Virus record (IMG/VR): IMGVR_UViG_3300025127_000017
Coordinates: 64,001 to 90,867 of that record
Reading direction: 5' to 3' (one strand)
Origin: a virus
DNA: 26,867 nt
This document shows, piece after piece, positions 1 to 5,265 of this stretch (positions are counted from its first letter, which is position 1; each line of letters begins with the position of its first letter). The position numbers were made by a program, and so were the translations under genes. The notes beneath the pieces were generated by a model. The model did not search any database and was not told where the DNA came from. It worked only from the letters and a program-made list of their open reading frames with translations.

Positions 1-192
1 CGTTTTGAGAATGATAAAGAAATGTTAGAAATATTTAATTTTCTTGAATCTCAAGAAGGCAGAAGTAATTTCAGTGCTTGTTTGATTAGGAACATTGTTA
101 CATCTTATTATTATGATAATTATTTTAAATTGGTTGAAGAGAAGCCATTGCTGGGAATTGGTGTTGATTATACAGGAAGTGAAGAAGAATGA
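1..192 (+). CDS. C-terminal fragment of an unknown protein
   Basis: An open frame enters from the left edge and gives 63 residues ending in GSEEE before TGA at 190-192. The sequence is rich in Glu, Asn and Tyr and shows no motif I recognise. The stop overlaps the start of the next gene as ATGA, which marks it as an upstream member of a translationally coupled pair. Its start lies outside the window. Confidence 0.7.
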   Translation, partial: RFENDKEMLEIFNFLESQEGRSNFSACLIRNIVTSYYYDNYFKLVEEKPLLGIGVDYTGSEEE

Positions 193-320
193 CTGATGAA
201 CCAATTGTAATTAATGAAATACCTGCATTTAGATTAGCCGTGACAAATATTTGCAGAGACTCTGGACACAGATATACATTAAAGTCATGTCTAGACTGTA
301 ATCCCCTTCCGCCCGTTTGA
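189..320 (+). CDS. Small putative zinc-binding protein (43 aa)
   Basis: ATG at 189 overlaps the upstream stop as ATGA and is preceded by GAAGAAG, a weak Shine-Dalgarno-like stretch. The product has Cys and His in a C-x5-H then C-x2-C arrangement (residues about 21-40), which could bind one zinc ion. It is followed 67 bases later by a strong hairpin and T-run, so it is probably the last gene of its operon. Function unknown. Confidence 0.55.
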   Translation: MTDEPIVINEIPAFRLAVTNICRDSGHRYTLKSCLDCNPLPPV

Positions 321-387
321 ATTGCGCCTCTCGGCAATTTAAGTAGTAATCATAGAAAATTGATTATTGCAGGGAATATATATGATG

Positions 388-426
388 GGGGGAGGAAAGA
401 GGCAATCCTCCCCCTATCGCTTTTTT
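388..426 (+). terminator. Hairpin and T-run terminator
   Basis: A perfect 9-bp stem (388-396 with 406-414, GGGGGAGGA/TCCTCCCCC) with a 9-base loop is followed by six T at 421-426. It ends the operon that enters from the left edge. The G+C-rich hairpin before the T tract is bacterial in style; archaeal termination is known to need only the T tract. Confidence 0.75.
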
Positions 427-430
427 CAAT

Positions 431-501
431 AGGATATAGATAAATCCAATAACCGCAAGGCGACTAATCTGGCAAATTAAGGGAATGCCGTTCTATATCC
501 T
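431..501. ncRNA. Candidate structured RNA or three-way junction
   Basis: A perfect 9-bp helix AGGATATAG (431-439) / CTATATCCT (493-501) closes a region holding two small hairpins, CGC-AAG-GCG near 454-462 and GGCA...TGCC near 471-489. The neighbouring bases 511-530 can form a further CCAAT/ATTGG hairpin. No convincing reading frame covers 321-740. It lies between a terminator and the first single-gene unit. The strand and role are not determined, and a chance or DNA-level structure is possible. Confidence 0.35.
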
Positions 502-675
502 CCAATTACTCCAATGGCAATTGATTGGCCATATAACACCATTAGGGGCTGAAACCCGCAGTTCACGAACACGCACACGTTAAGAAAATACGGTAATACT
601 AGTTAATGCCTAATTAAGTAAAACGTCTGCCTTAGTAGGTTCTGTTGGGTGGATGCCCTCAATTTTTTAGGTCAA

Positions 676-719
676 GGTATGGCAAAGCCATACCATATGG
701 TTGCACATTTGATGCAACC
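676..719 (+). repeat. CCATATGG-hairpin repeat, copy 1
   Basis: Hairpin GGTATGGC-AAA-GCCATACC (676-694) overlaps the palindrome CCATATGG (693-700), which overlaps a second hairpin GGTTGCA...TGCAACC (699-719). The core GGC-AAA-GCC plus CCATATGGTTG recurs three more times at 1301, 2036 and 2604, always between genes. This copy sits directly upstream of the TATA box of the gene at 747. Confidence 0.8.
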
Positions 720-730
720 TTAATATATTA
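720..730 (+). promoter_or_regulatory. TATA-box promoter of the gene at 747
   Basis: TTAATATATTA lies about 20-27 bases before the ATG at 747. This is the archaeal TATA distance if the mRNA is leaderless or nearly so. No Shine-Dalgarno sequence precedes that ATG, which fits a leaderless transcript. Confidence 0.5.
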
Positions 731-746
731 CATAATTAAACTAAGA

Positions 747-1226
747 ATGGGTAAAACTATGATGATATTAGAACCTAAAGACACAAGAAGCCTATACAGA
801 ATGGAAGATAGAATTAAGAACGCTTTGACGTTCATTCATTTCCTCCTTTCTTTAAAGAACAGCCAATCAAGAACAACAACGCAACTTTACATAGTATTGC
901 AAACGGTAATGACCAAGTTCCAAACATGGCTAGAAACAGAAAAAGAAACGAATCAAATCAGATTTACAGAACATGATTTTGAATGTCAGGACTTATGGCA
1001 AGAAGAACTAAACAAAAACCCCGATATGTCTAGAAGGCATTTTCGATACTTTACAGGAAAATGGTTTATGTCGGAAGTCCGTAGGCAATACCGAGACATT
1101 GAGGGATTATGTCGAATAGTGGGAATTAAACTACATACTCGGCCTCGCTCAGTTCGAGAAACTCTCAATACGCAGGGCAAAGTGGAAGAACTTGAGTTAA
1201 GCATGGTGTATCACCCAGACCGTTGA
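747..1226 (+). CDS. Hypothetical protein, single-gene unit (159 aa)
   Basis: I placed the start at ATG 747 (MGKTMMILEP) because a longer frame from 645 would run through the hairpin repeat at 676-719. ATG 759 is an alternative. The product is charged and mainly helical, with a basic, aromatic C-terminal half (a run like RRHFRYFTGKWF followed by VRRQYRD), suggesting nucleic-acid binding, but I recognise no family. It has its own TATA box and hairpin terminators and is bracketed by inverted copies of the CCATATGG repeat, like a self-contained cassette. Confidence 0.65.
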   Translation: MGKTMMILEPKDTRSLYRMEDRIKNALTFIHFLLSLKNSQSRTTTQLYIVLQTVMTKFQTWLETEKETNQIRFTEHDFECQDLWQEELNKNPDMSRRHFRYFTGKWFMSEVRRQYRDIEGLCRIVGIKLHTRPRSVRETLNTQGKVEELELSMVYHPDR

Positions 1227-1269
1227 ATTGAACCTCAATTCAACTAAAAAACCGATTAAATTCGGTTTT
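1222..1269 (+). terminator. Tandem hairpin terminator after the 747-1226 gene
   Basis: The stop codon lies inside a 9-bp hairpin GTTGAATTG/CAATTCAAC (1222-1244). A second 8-bp hairpin, AAAACCGA (1248-1255) / TCGGTTTT (1262-1269), follows and leads into CCTTTT. Both sit exactly at the gene end. Confidence 0.65.
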
Positions 1270-1300
1270 CCTTTTCAAGGTTTTATAATACAAAGATTAT

Positions 1301-1336
1301 CAACCATATGGTTGTAATGGCTTTGCCATTTCAACC
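1301..1336 (-). repeat. CCATATGG-hairpin repeat, copy 2 (inverted)
   Basis: CAACCATATGGTTG (1301-1314) is followed by the hairpin AATGGC-TTT-GCCATT inside GGTTG...CAACC (1310-1336). Read on the - strand it matches copy 1: hairpin with an AAA loop, then CCATATGGTTG. Copies 1 and 2 therefore bracket the gene at 747-1226 in inverted orientation. Confidence 0.8.
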
Positions 1337-1350
1337 TCGACAAAAAACAA

Positions 1351-1410
1351 GGGCAATAGGGCGAAAAGTCTGAATTAATTTTCATTTTACTTATCATTGC
1401 CCTATTGCCC
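1351..1410 (-). terminator. 12-bp inverted repeat terminator of the 1455-1961 gene
   Basis: GGGCAATAGGGC (1351-1362) and GCCCTATTGCCC (1399-1410) are perfect inverted repeats around a 36-base loop. On the - strand the helix is followed by TTGTTTTTTG (six T near 1342-1348). It lies 45 bases past the stop codon of the - strand gene. Confidence 0.7.
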
Positions 1411-1423
1411 ATTAAAGAATAAA

Positions 1424-1441
1424 GGTGGCCTATGGTGCATA
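1424..1441. repeat. Gene-specific inverted repeat X1, 3' arm with GGTGGCC tag
   Basis: GGTGGCC (1424-1430) is followed at once by TATGGTGCATA (1431-1441). The reverse complement of that 11-mer is at 1990-2000, at the other end of the - strand gene 1455-1961. The same layout, GGTGGCC plus a different repeat, lies after the paralog at 2796-3335. In the mRNA this arm falls in the 3' untranslated region, about 14 bases after the stop. Confidence 0.65.
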
Positions 1442-1454
1442 ACCAATCAATTAA

Positions 1455-1961
1455 TCATTCTTCCTCTTCAACCTCCATTGAAGGGAAAGAAAGCGTTGAT
1501 AGTCCTTCAAGCGTACCGTTCCAGATTTGTTCTCGATACCATCGAGTCAATCGGCTTTCAATACGCTTTGCTTCATATTCTGCATATTGTTCATCATTGA
1601 CGAACAAATTGCCCATATCCTTTGATTTACCGTGCGGTGTCAAAAGAGAAGACATATGCGGAGCATTGAACAAATCTTGAAGATTTGCTCGAACATCCGA
1701 CATAATACCACCTAGAACTGAAATGACACTAGCGGGAAGTGAGGAAGCCTTTCCTGTACGAAAGGCTCCACTAACCTTGTTAGGGTCAATAGTCTTGAAG
1801 ATTGAACGTAGAGATTCAATCAAAGGTGTTCTGTCATCAGGCTGTGTATTATCAACCATTTCAACTGTACCCAAAACAATAGGGGCAAAATTACCCACAT
1901 CGTTATTGTTTACAAAAGAAACGATTAGTTGTTTCTTAATTGTCCATTTTTCATTGTTCAT
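1455..1961 (-). CDS. Paralog family protein 1 (168 aa, unknown function)
   Basis: ATG at 1961 has a clear ribosome site (GGAGGAATTAAA before ATG). The protein is one of three divergent paralogs in this window. Shared landmarks are FAP near residues 25-27, a basic patch then SSLPA at 73-77, HGKS at 110-113, and an aromatic YR...WNGT near 142-150. The tail is acidic (EVEEEE). Paralogs 1 and 2 both have SSLPA at residues 73-77, so their starts agree. The gene has its own TATA box and terminator and is flanked by repeat X1. I do not recognise the family; no membrane segment or signal peptide is visible. Confidence 0.8.
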   Translation of the reverse strand: MNNEKWTIKKQLIVSFVNNNDVGNFAPIVLGTVEMVDNTQPDDRTPLIESLRSIFKTIDPNKVSGAFRTGKASSLPASVISVLGGIMSDVRANLQDLFNAPHMSSLLTPHGKSKDMGNLFVNDEQYAEYEAKRIESRLTRWYREQIWNGTLEGLSTLSFPSMEVEEEE

Positions 1962-1989
1962 TTTAATTCCTCCATAGTAGATGATTCAC

Positions 1990-2014
1990 TATGCACCATA
2001 AACCGTTCATAGAA
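1990..2014. repeat. Gene-specific inverted repeat X1, 5' arm with leader tag
   Basis: TATGCACCATA (1990-2000) is the reverse complement of 1431-1441. On the - strand it directly follows TTCTATGAACGGTT (2014-2001). A matching block, TTCTATGAACAGT, precedes the equivalent repeat of the paralog at 2796-3335. Given the TATA box at 2024-2033, this arm should lie at or very near the 5' end of the mRNA. Confidence 0.65.
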
Positions 2015-2023
2015 GGCACAGTT

Positions 2024-2033
2024 GGTATTTAAT
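2024..2033 (-). promoter_or_regulatory. TATA-box promoter of paralog 1
   Basis: On the - strand the sequence reads ATTAAATACC. Its centre is about 26 bases upstream of position 2003, predicting a leader of about 40 bases before ATG 1961. The same TTAA[AG]TACC form is used by the two other - strand genes at 2578 and 3411. Confidence 0.6.
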
Positions 2034-2035
2034 GA

Positions 2036-2080
2036 GGTTGGCAAAGCCAACCATATGGTTGTAGCGTTATAAATGCTGTT
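2036..2080 (+). repeat. CCATATGG-hairpin repeat, copy 3
   Basis: Hairpin GGTTGGC-AAA-GCCAACC (2036-2052) overlaps CCATATGG (2051-2058). A weaker AGCG...TGCT pairing follows up to about 2077. It has the orientation of copy 1, and with copy 4 it brackets the gene 2220-2543 as an inverted pair. It also lies just upstream of the TATA box of paralog 1. Confidence 0.8.
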
Positions 2081-2108
2081 TGTTATATTTATTCGCAAGG
2101 GACGGGTA

Positions 2109-2160
2109 GGGGCTAAAAATAAAGAAGAGCCCCACCAAAGACCTGAATCCTTGATGGGGC
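2109..2160 (-). terminator. Strong terminator of the 2220-2543 gene
   Basis: On the - strand, GCCCCATCAAGG pairs with CTTTGGTGGGGC (2129-2160), about 12 bp with G-U pairs, followed by a T-rich stretch (TCTTCTTTATTTTT). Two smaller hairpins, GATGC-TTTT-GCATC near 2166-2179 and ACAGGT-CAA-ACCTGT at 2183-2197, lie between it and the stop codon. Confidence 0.7.
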
Positions 2161-2219
2161 GGAAAGATGCTTTTGCATCAACACAGGTCAAACCTGTCTA
2201 AAACCATGAAAAGATTGAA

Positions 2220-2543
2220 TCAATTGTATGATTCATCAACGTTATGAGTTCTGATGATATATCGTTCTCCTTCGAGAGAAGCGATTTTTTCATGCAAAAT
2301 CACATGCTTTTCATTTACAACACTAACCTTCATGGTATGGTCTTCAAATTCGGTTGGTTGTTCAACTTTTACCGTTGAACGCTTCCAACCGCCTTTGCTG
2401 GCAATTGTGGCTATTTCTAGCCCAATTCGGGTTTTGTGTTGGTTGTTCTTCTCCGTTTGGAGGCGAGTTGCTCTTGAAAGATGTCTAAATCTTCCAACAA
2501 CCCGCTTTTCTGTTGTGTCGTATATCTCATGTATGTTTGACAT
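2220..2543 (-). CDS. Hypothetical protein, single-gene unit (107 aa)
   Basis: ATG at 2543 is preceded by GGAGGTAATCCGA, a good ribosome site on a leader of only about 14 bases. The product has a basic N-terminal third (KRVVGRFRHLSRATRLQ) followed by alternating hydrophobic and charged residues that suggest a small beta-rich fold; I recognise no family. It has its own TATA box and strong terminator and is bracketed by inverted copies 3 and 4 of the CCATATGG repeat. Its layout matches the 747-1226 unit but the protein is unrelated. Confidence 0.65.
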   Translation of the reverse strand: MSNIHEIYDTTEKRVVGRFRHLSRATRLQTEKNNQHKTRIGLEIATIASKGGWKRSTVKVEQPTEFEDHTMKVSVVNEKHVILHEKIASLEGERYIIRTHNVDESYN

Positions 2544-2577
2544 TCGGATTACCTCCCTACCCTATGTATCTATAATA

Positions 2578-2588
2578 GGTATTTAAGG
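2578..2588 (-). promoter_or_regulatory. TATA-box promoter of the 2220-2543 gene
   Basis: On the - strand this reads CCTTAAATACC, centred about 40 bases before ATG 2543. The predicted transcription start is near 2557, just ahead of the ribosome site. Confidence 0.6.
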
Positions 2589-2603
2589 TATAATTCAAAG
2601 AAT

Positions 2604-2632
2604 CCTACCATATGGTTGCGCTTTGTGCAATC
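2604..2632 (-). repeat. CCATATGG-hairpin repeat, copy 4 (inverted)
   Basis: CCATATGG at 2608-2615 overlaps the hairpin GGTTGC...GCAATC (2614-2632, one G-U pair). On the - strand it reads hairpin with a CAAAG loop, then CAACCATATGG, matching the order of copies 1 and 3. It is the most divergent copy and sits just upstream of the promoter at 2578. Confidence 0.7.
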
Positions 2633-2641
2633 TTAAGCAAT

Positions 2642-2745
2642 AAAAAAACTGCATAAGGGGGGATTCTCGCTTCATTTCATCTGTTATCCTTCAAAGAAAC
2701 ATCAGGTGTTCTTGAAGTGGCATCTGAAGCGATTATCCCCCCTTA
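2642..2745 (-). terminator. Long structured terminator of paralog 2
   Basis: Three nested helices stack: TAAGGGGGGAT (2654-2664) with ATCCCCCCTTA (2735-2745), CGCTTCA (2668-2674) with TGAAGCG (2725-2731), and CTTCAA (2689-2694) with TTGAAG (2712-2717). On the - strand seven T follow (2648-2642). This is far more structure than termination needs and could also protect the mRNA 3' end. Confidence 0.7.
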
Positions 2746-2756
2746 GCGAAAGAATA

Positions 2757-2774
2757 GGTGGCCGTCGAGCATTG
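2757..2774. repeat. Gene-specific inverted repeat X2, 3' arm with GGTGGCC tag
   Basis: GGTGGCC (2757-2763) runs into CGTCGAGCATTG (2763-2774). Its reverse complement is at 3375-3386, at the 5' end of the - strand gene 2796-3335. The arm lies about 22 bases past the stop codon, between the gene and its terminator, exactly as for X1 at 1424-1441, although the repeat sequence differs. Confidence 0.7.
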
Positions 2775-2795
2775 ACCATCATTCAATCAAAACAA

Positions 2796-3335
2796 TCATT
2801 CCTCTTCGCTAACCTCCGAAGATTCATCATTGTTTGATTCGGACTTAACTGGAGCAACCATTCCAGTCAAACCGTCGTCGTTGAGAGTTCCATCCCAACG
2901 TTGTCCGTTCTTATCACGGTAAGCCGTAATAAGAGCAGATTCAGCCTTATCTGCGAAATAGTCCGCAAATGACTCTTGAGTGTAATTTCCACCAGTTTTA
3001 CCGTGAGGTAGGATAACCTCAAGCAATACAGGGCAGTTCTCAATAAGTGCAACACAAGCAGTCTTTACTTGATTCGCAACAGATTGGACACTTACCATAA
3101 CTTCTGCTGGAAGGCTTGAACGTCGTCCATGACGCAAGGTCAAGCCCTCGACGTTTTTTACCATAGAACGAATAGAATCCCAAAGGTTTCCACGTTCTTC
3201 ATCAGACTTGGAAGCAAGTCCTAAATCCATAGTTCCTTGAATCATAGGAGCAAAAGCCCCTATGTCATTTTTTGCCATGTGAGCCTTAATTGGTTCACAT
3301 CTCTCTTCAAATTTCGCTTTTGTTAATTCAGCCAT
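2796..3335 (-). CDS. Paralog family protein 2 (179 aa, unknown function)
   Basis: I chose ATG 3335 (MAELTKAKFEE) because GGAGGAAAAAAT precedes it. A frame from 3395 would translate the leader that holds repeat X2, and starting at 3335 puts SSLPA at residues 73-77 as in paralog 1. Other shared points are AFAP near 27-30, HGKT at 111-114 and a YR...WDGTL block near the C-terminus. The tail is acidic (ESSEVSEEE). Lys and Arg cluster just before SSLPA (RHGRR), and nucleic-acid binding is possible but unproven. The gene has its own promoter (3411-3419) and terminator (2642-2745). Confidence 0.8.
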   Translation of the reverse strand: MAELTKAKFEERCEPIKAHMAKNDIGAFAPMIQGTMDLGLASKSDEERGNLWDSIRSMVKNVEGLTLRHGRRSSLPAEVMVSVQSVANQVKTACVALIENCPVLLEVILPHGKTGGNYTQESFADYFADKAESALITAYRDKNGQRWDGTLNDDGLTGMVAPVKSESNNDESSEVSEEE

Positions 3336-3374
3336 ATTTTTTCCTCCTGTCGTTTGTTTTGTTTGGTTTCTGAC

Positions 3375-3400
3375 CAATGCTCGACGACTGTTCATAGAAT
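3375..3400. repeat. Gene-specific inverted repeat X2, 5' arm with leader tag
   Basis: CAATGCTCGACG (3375-3386) is the reverse complement of 2763-2774. On the - strand it directly follows TTCTATGAACAGT, near-identical to the block preceding repeat X1 (TTCTATGAACGGT). With the TATA box at 3411-3419, transcription should start near 3389, so the mRNA would begin at this repeat. Confidence 0.7.
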
Positions 3401-3410
3401 ATTCATTGGG

Positions 3411-3419
3411 TACTTAAGG
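3411..3419 (-). promoter_or_regulatory. TATA-box promoter of paralog 2
   Basis: On the - strand this reads CCTTAAGTA followed by CCC, like the promoters at 2024 and 2578. It lies about 80 bases before ATG 3335, giving a leader of roughly 50 bases with a good ribosome site. Confidence 0.55.
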
Positions 3420-3429
3420 TTCAACACAA

Positions 3430-4100
3430 AGCGTTTCACCTAATTACATACTATCAACTTAACACTACATAGGTATCAAATGTTAATACCAATCCTGAAT
3501 ACCTTTCCAAAGGGTATATTCCAATTGGTCTTATATGTATAGGATATACATATACAATATCGTATAAGATATAATTATACTATAATTAAAGTAAAACATT
3601 ATTCTAGGTCGTCGTGGTCGTTAGAATAAAACAAACCTTGAGAAACTGAAGGGTTGTGTAACAGAAGGAAAGAGAAATTAAATATTTCTAATATTCTAAT
3701 ATTCTAATACTTACTACTACTACAATTATGTGTGTGGCTTATTACTTATTACAGAATCACCTATGGGAGATATAGAATCTCTATGGGGGTCGTTAGAAAA
3801 TTAGAAAAAAGAAAAATGTTGCCAAAATGACGGTTTCGCTAATTTTCTTCTAGGCTGTGTTGCATAACCTATTATTTAATTGTTTTAGAATAACATGGCC
3901 TCGATTAGAAACATCAGAATTTATTAATCTAAAATGTTGTTTCTAAAAATATCAATTAATTTTTATTGGTTTGAAAAACACATTCGCTGTTTTTCCACAT
4001 GAATTGATTGATGGAATAGAATTGACTAAGAAAAACTTTAGAAAGTTTAGAAAGATTAGAATGATGTTCAAGAATGAATCGAGGGTTTGGATTTGTTATC
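3430..4100. other. Gene-free AT-rich region, candidate replication origin
   Basis: No convincing gene lies between the promoter at 3411 and the one at 4101. The hexamer TTAGAA/TTCTAA occurs about twelve times from 3620 to 4075, including three tandem TTCTAATA units (3681-3708) and three copies at 4033-4058. GGTCGTTAGAA occurs twice (3616-3626, 3788-3798). The left part holds AT palindromes, notably TATATGTATA-GGA-TATACATATA (3532-3554). Repeated short sites beside an AT-rich unwinding stretch are typical of origins. A regulatory region or AT-rich spacer is the alternative. Confidence 0.4.
3532..3554. repeat. 10-bp AT inverted repeat
   Basis: TATATGTATA and TATACATATA form a perfect inverted repeat around GGA. 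It sits inside a run of nearly pure A/T sequence (3530-3595), with a further hairpin AATACC...GGTATATT at about 3500-3525. It could be an unwinding element or protein-binding site of the putative origin. Confidence 0.5.
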
Positions 4101-4110
4101 GCTTATATAT
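4101..4110 (+). promoter_or_regulatory. TATA-box promoter of paralog 3
   Basis: GCTTATATAT ends 43 bases before ATG 4154, predicting a transcription start near 4132. A hairpin AACTTC...GAAGTT with inner GCC/GGC (4124-4146) overlaps the predicted start and leader. Confidence 0.45.
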
Positions 4111-4153
4111 GGTCAATCTATGGAACTTCGCCTACGGGCAGAAGTTGATACAT

Positions 4154-4633
4154 ATGGATGATATGAATTGGAACAGTTTGAAGATTGAAGTTGAAGAGTA
4201 TTTGGAAGCAGATTCCGCCCTTGATGGTGGATTGCGACAAATCGTGCAGTTGCACCTTCAAGTAGGAACAGAAAACCCTAATGAGCGAGATGCGGCACAT
4301 AATGCACTTAAGGCTCTATTGAAGGGAAGAGATGGAACTCCGTTCCGTCGAGGACAAAAGAGCAGTATTCCTGCCGCAGTCCGTGTTGCTACTGACAGAA
4401 TTTGTGGCGTTGTTGAAGAGGCTATTACGGCTTATTACAACCATGACCCAATTATCGGAGCAATCTCCGTTAAACATGCAAAGTCTGGTGGCGGTCAATA
4501 TGACTCCGCAGAAGAGTTTGCTGCTTCTTGGGTTAAGAAGACACGAAACTCCCTTAACAGCCAATACAAGGCTGGAACTTGGGATGGTTCAGTAGATACT
4601 CTACTTTCTACTGAGACAACCGAAGAACTTTGA
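4154..4633 (+). CDS. Paralog family protein 3 (159 aa, unknown function)
   Basis: The open frame extends back to a TTG at 3971. I start at ATG 4154 (MDDMNWNSLK) because the part before it has no match in the paralogs and overlaps the TATA box at 4101. From 4154, RRGQKSSIPA ends at residue 74, in step with SSLPA at 73-77 in paralogs 1 and 2. HAKS lies at 108-111, and YKAGTWDGSV matches YR...WDGTL. The tail is acidic (TETTEEL). No strong ribosome site precedes the start. It is on the opposite strand from the other two paralogs, facing them across the candidate origin. Confidence 0.75.
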   Translation: MDDMNWNSLKIEVEEYLEADSALDGGLRQIVQLHLQVGTENPNERDAAHNALKALLKGRDGTPFRRGQKSSIPAAVRVATDRICGVVEEAITAYYNHDPIIGAISVKHAKSGGGQYDSAEEFAASWVKKTRNSLNSQYKAGTWDGSVDTLLSTETTEEL

Positions 4634-4690
4634 ATTTAACTTTAAAGTTTTAGTTGTAAATTGTTAGATAATATCTAATGATAGCCGAAT

Positions 4691-4723
4691 GGGGGGAAGT
4701 TCAGGCTTCCCCTCATTCTTTTT
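4691..4723 (+). terminator. Hairpin and T-run terminator of paralog 3
   Basis: GGGGAAG (4693-4699) pairs with CTTCCCC (4706-4712), extendable by two pairs, around a 6-base loop. TTTTT at 4719-4723 follows. It lies 58 bases past the stop codon. Confidence 0.7.
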
Positions 4724-4866
4724 CCAGAGAGTTTTGTGCAGTAATAAACCAAACCTACCTCTCATTGGTCGTCATAAGCCCGCACTTCCATTGGTTTTCT
4801 CTCTTTTTCGCCTATTGTGGCACAATTAGTTTTTTTTAAAAAAGGGTCGCCCACCATCTGGCCGCC

Positions 4867-4874
4867 TTTAAATA
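4867..4874 (+). promoter_or_regulatory. TATA-box promoter for tRNA-Leu and the downstream RNA/helicase unit
   Basis: TTTAAATA in the context GCCTTTAAATAGGGG is a good archaeal TATA box, predicting a start near 4895. The first feature downstream is tRNA-Leu at 4970, then the structured element and the helicase. Bases 4724-4866 hold no gene. A direct repeat GACATTAA occurs at 4922 and 4951 before the tRNA. Confidence 0.55.
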
Positions 4875-4969
4875 GGGGTCGGCCTCAGTGTGGTTGTAAA
4901 TAGTGATTTACTTCAGATAACGACATTAATTCGTATTTGTAAGTATCTTTGACATTAACTCATCAATCT

Positions 4970-5053
4970 GTGGGAATATCCGAGTTTGGTCAAAGGAGCA
5001 GGGCTTAAAATCCTGTGCGAATTGCTTCGTGGGTTCAAATCCCACTTCCCACA
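4970..5053 (+). tRNA. tRNA-Leu (anticodon UAA)
   Basis: The full cloverleaf can be folded by eye: acceptor GTGGGAA (4970-4976) with TTCCCAC (5046-5052), discriminator A5053; anticodon stem CAGGG/TCCTG around CTTAAAA with anticodon TAA at 5006-5008; and T arm GTGGG-TTCAAAT-CCCAC (5029-5045). The long variable arm (5016-5028) is that of a type II tRNA, as expected for Leu. CCA is not encoded. It would read UUA, a very common codon in this AT-rich window. Confidence 0.95.
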
Positions 5054-5059
5054 CTTCAT

Positions 5060-5230
5060 GGAGAAGTTGTAGCAAAGGTGGCCGTTTTAGACGAAAACAG
5101 ATAATTACCTCCGCACTTTAATTATCTGTATTGCTCCTTCTCCACCTTTTCACGAGGTTTATCCAATAATAACTGCAAAAATTTGAACACACGGAGATAG
5201 TGGCTCGTAAAACCACGAAGCAGTTTCCTC
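5060..5230 (+). ncRNA. Structured non-coding RNA element, copy 1
   Basis: The 3' half matches a second copy at 8470-8625: GRGG-TTTATCC-ARTAATAACTGC, then ACGGAGATAGTGG, then GAAGCAGTT. It folds as GAGG (5154-5157) with CCTC (5227-5230), AACTGC (5171-5176) with GCAGTT (5220-5225), and GTGG (5200-5203) with CCAC (5213-5216). The 5' half has GGAGAAG (5060-5066) with CTTCTCC (5137-5143), CAGATAATTA/TAATTATCTG (5098-5128), and a crossing helix AAAGGTGG (5074-5081) with CCACCTTT (5142-5149). That crossing implies a pseudoknot or a two-state switch. It lies between tRNA-Leu and the helicase start; it could be a leader riboswitch or a separate RNA. I recognise no known class. Confidence 0.7.
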
Positions 5231-5265
5231 ATTTTATATTCACTCTAAATAAGGAGATAAAAATA

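Noticed and set aside
645-746. Upstream extension of the 747-1226 reading frame
   Set aside because: It would translate the CCATATGG-hairpin repeat and the TATA box at 720-730, so the later start was preferred.
2109-2160. Attenuator-like mutually exclusive hairpins (GGGGCT/AGCCCC against GCCCCA/TGGGGC)
   Set aside because: On the - strand the longer 12-bp helix with a T-rich tail explains the site as a plain terminator of the 2220-2543 gene.
3971-4153. TTG-started N-terminal extension of paralog 3
   Set aside because: No counterpart in the two paralogs, overlaps the TATA box at 4101, and starting at 4154 brings the SSIPA motif into register.
5200-5265. GTG-started extension of the helicase
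   Set aside because: It lies inside the conserved structured RNA element, while ATG 5266 has a strong ribosome site and keeps the Q-motif near the N-terminus.
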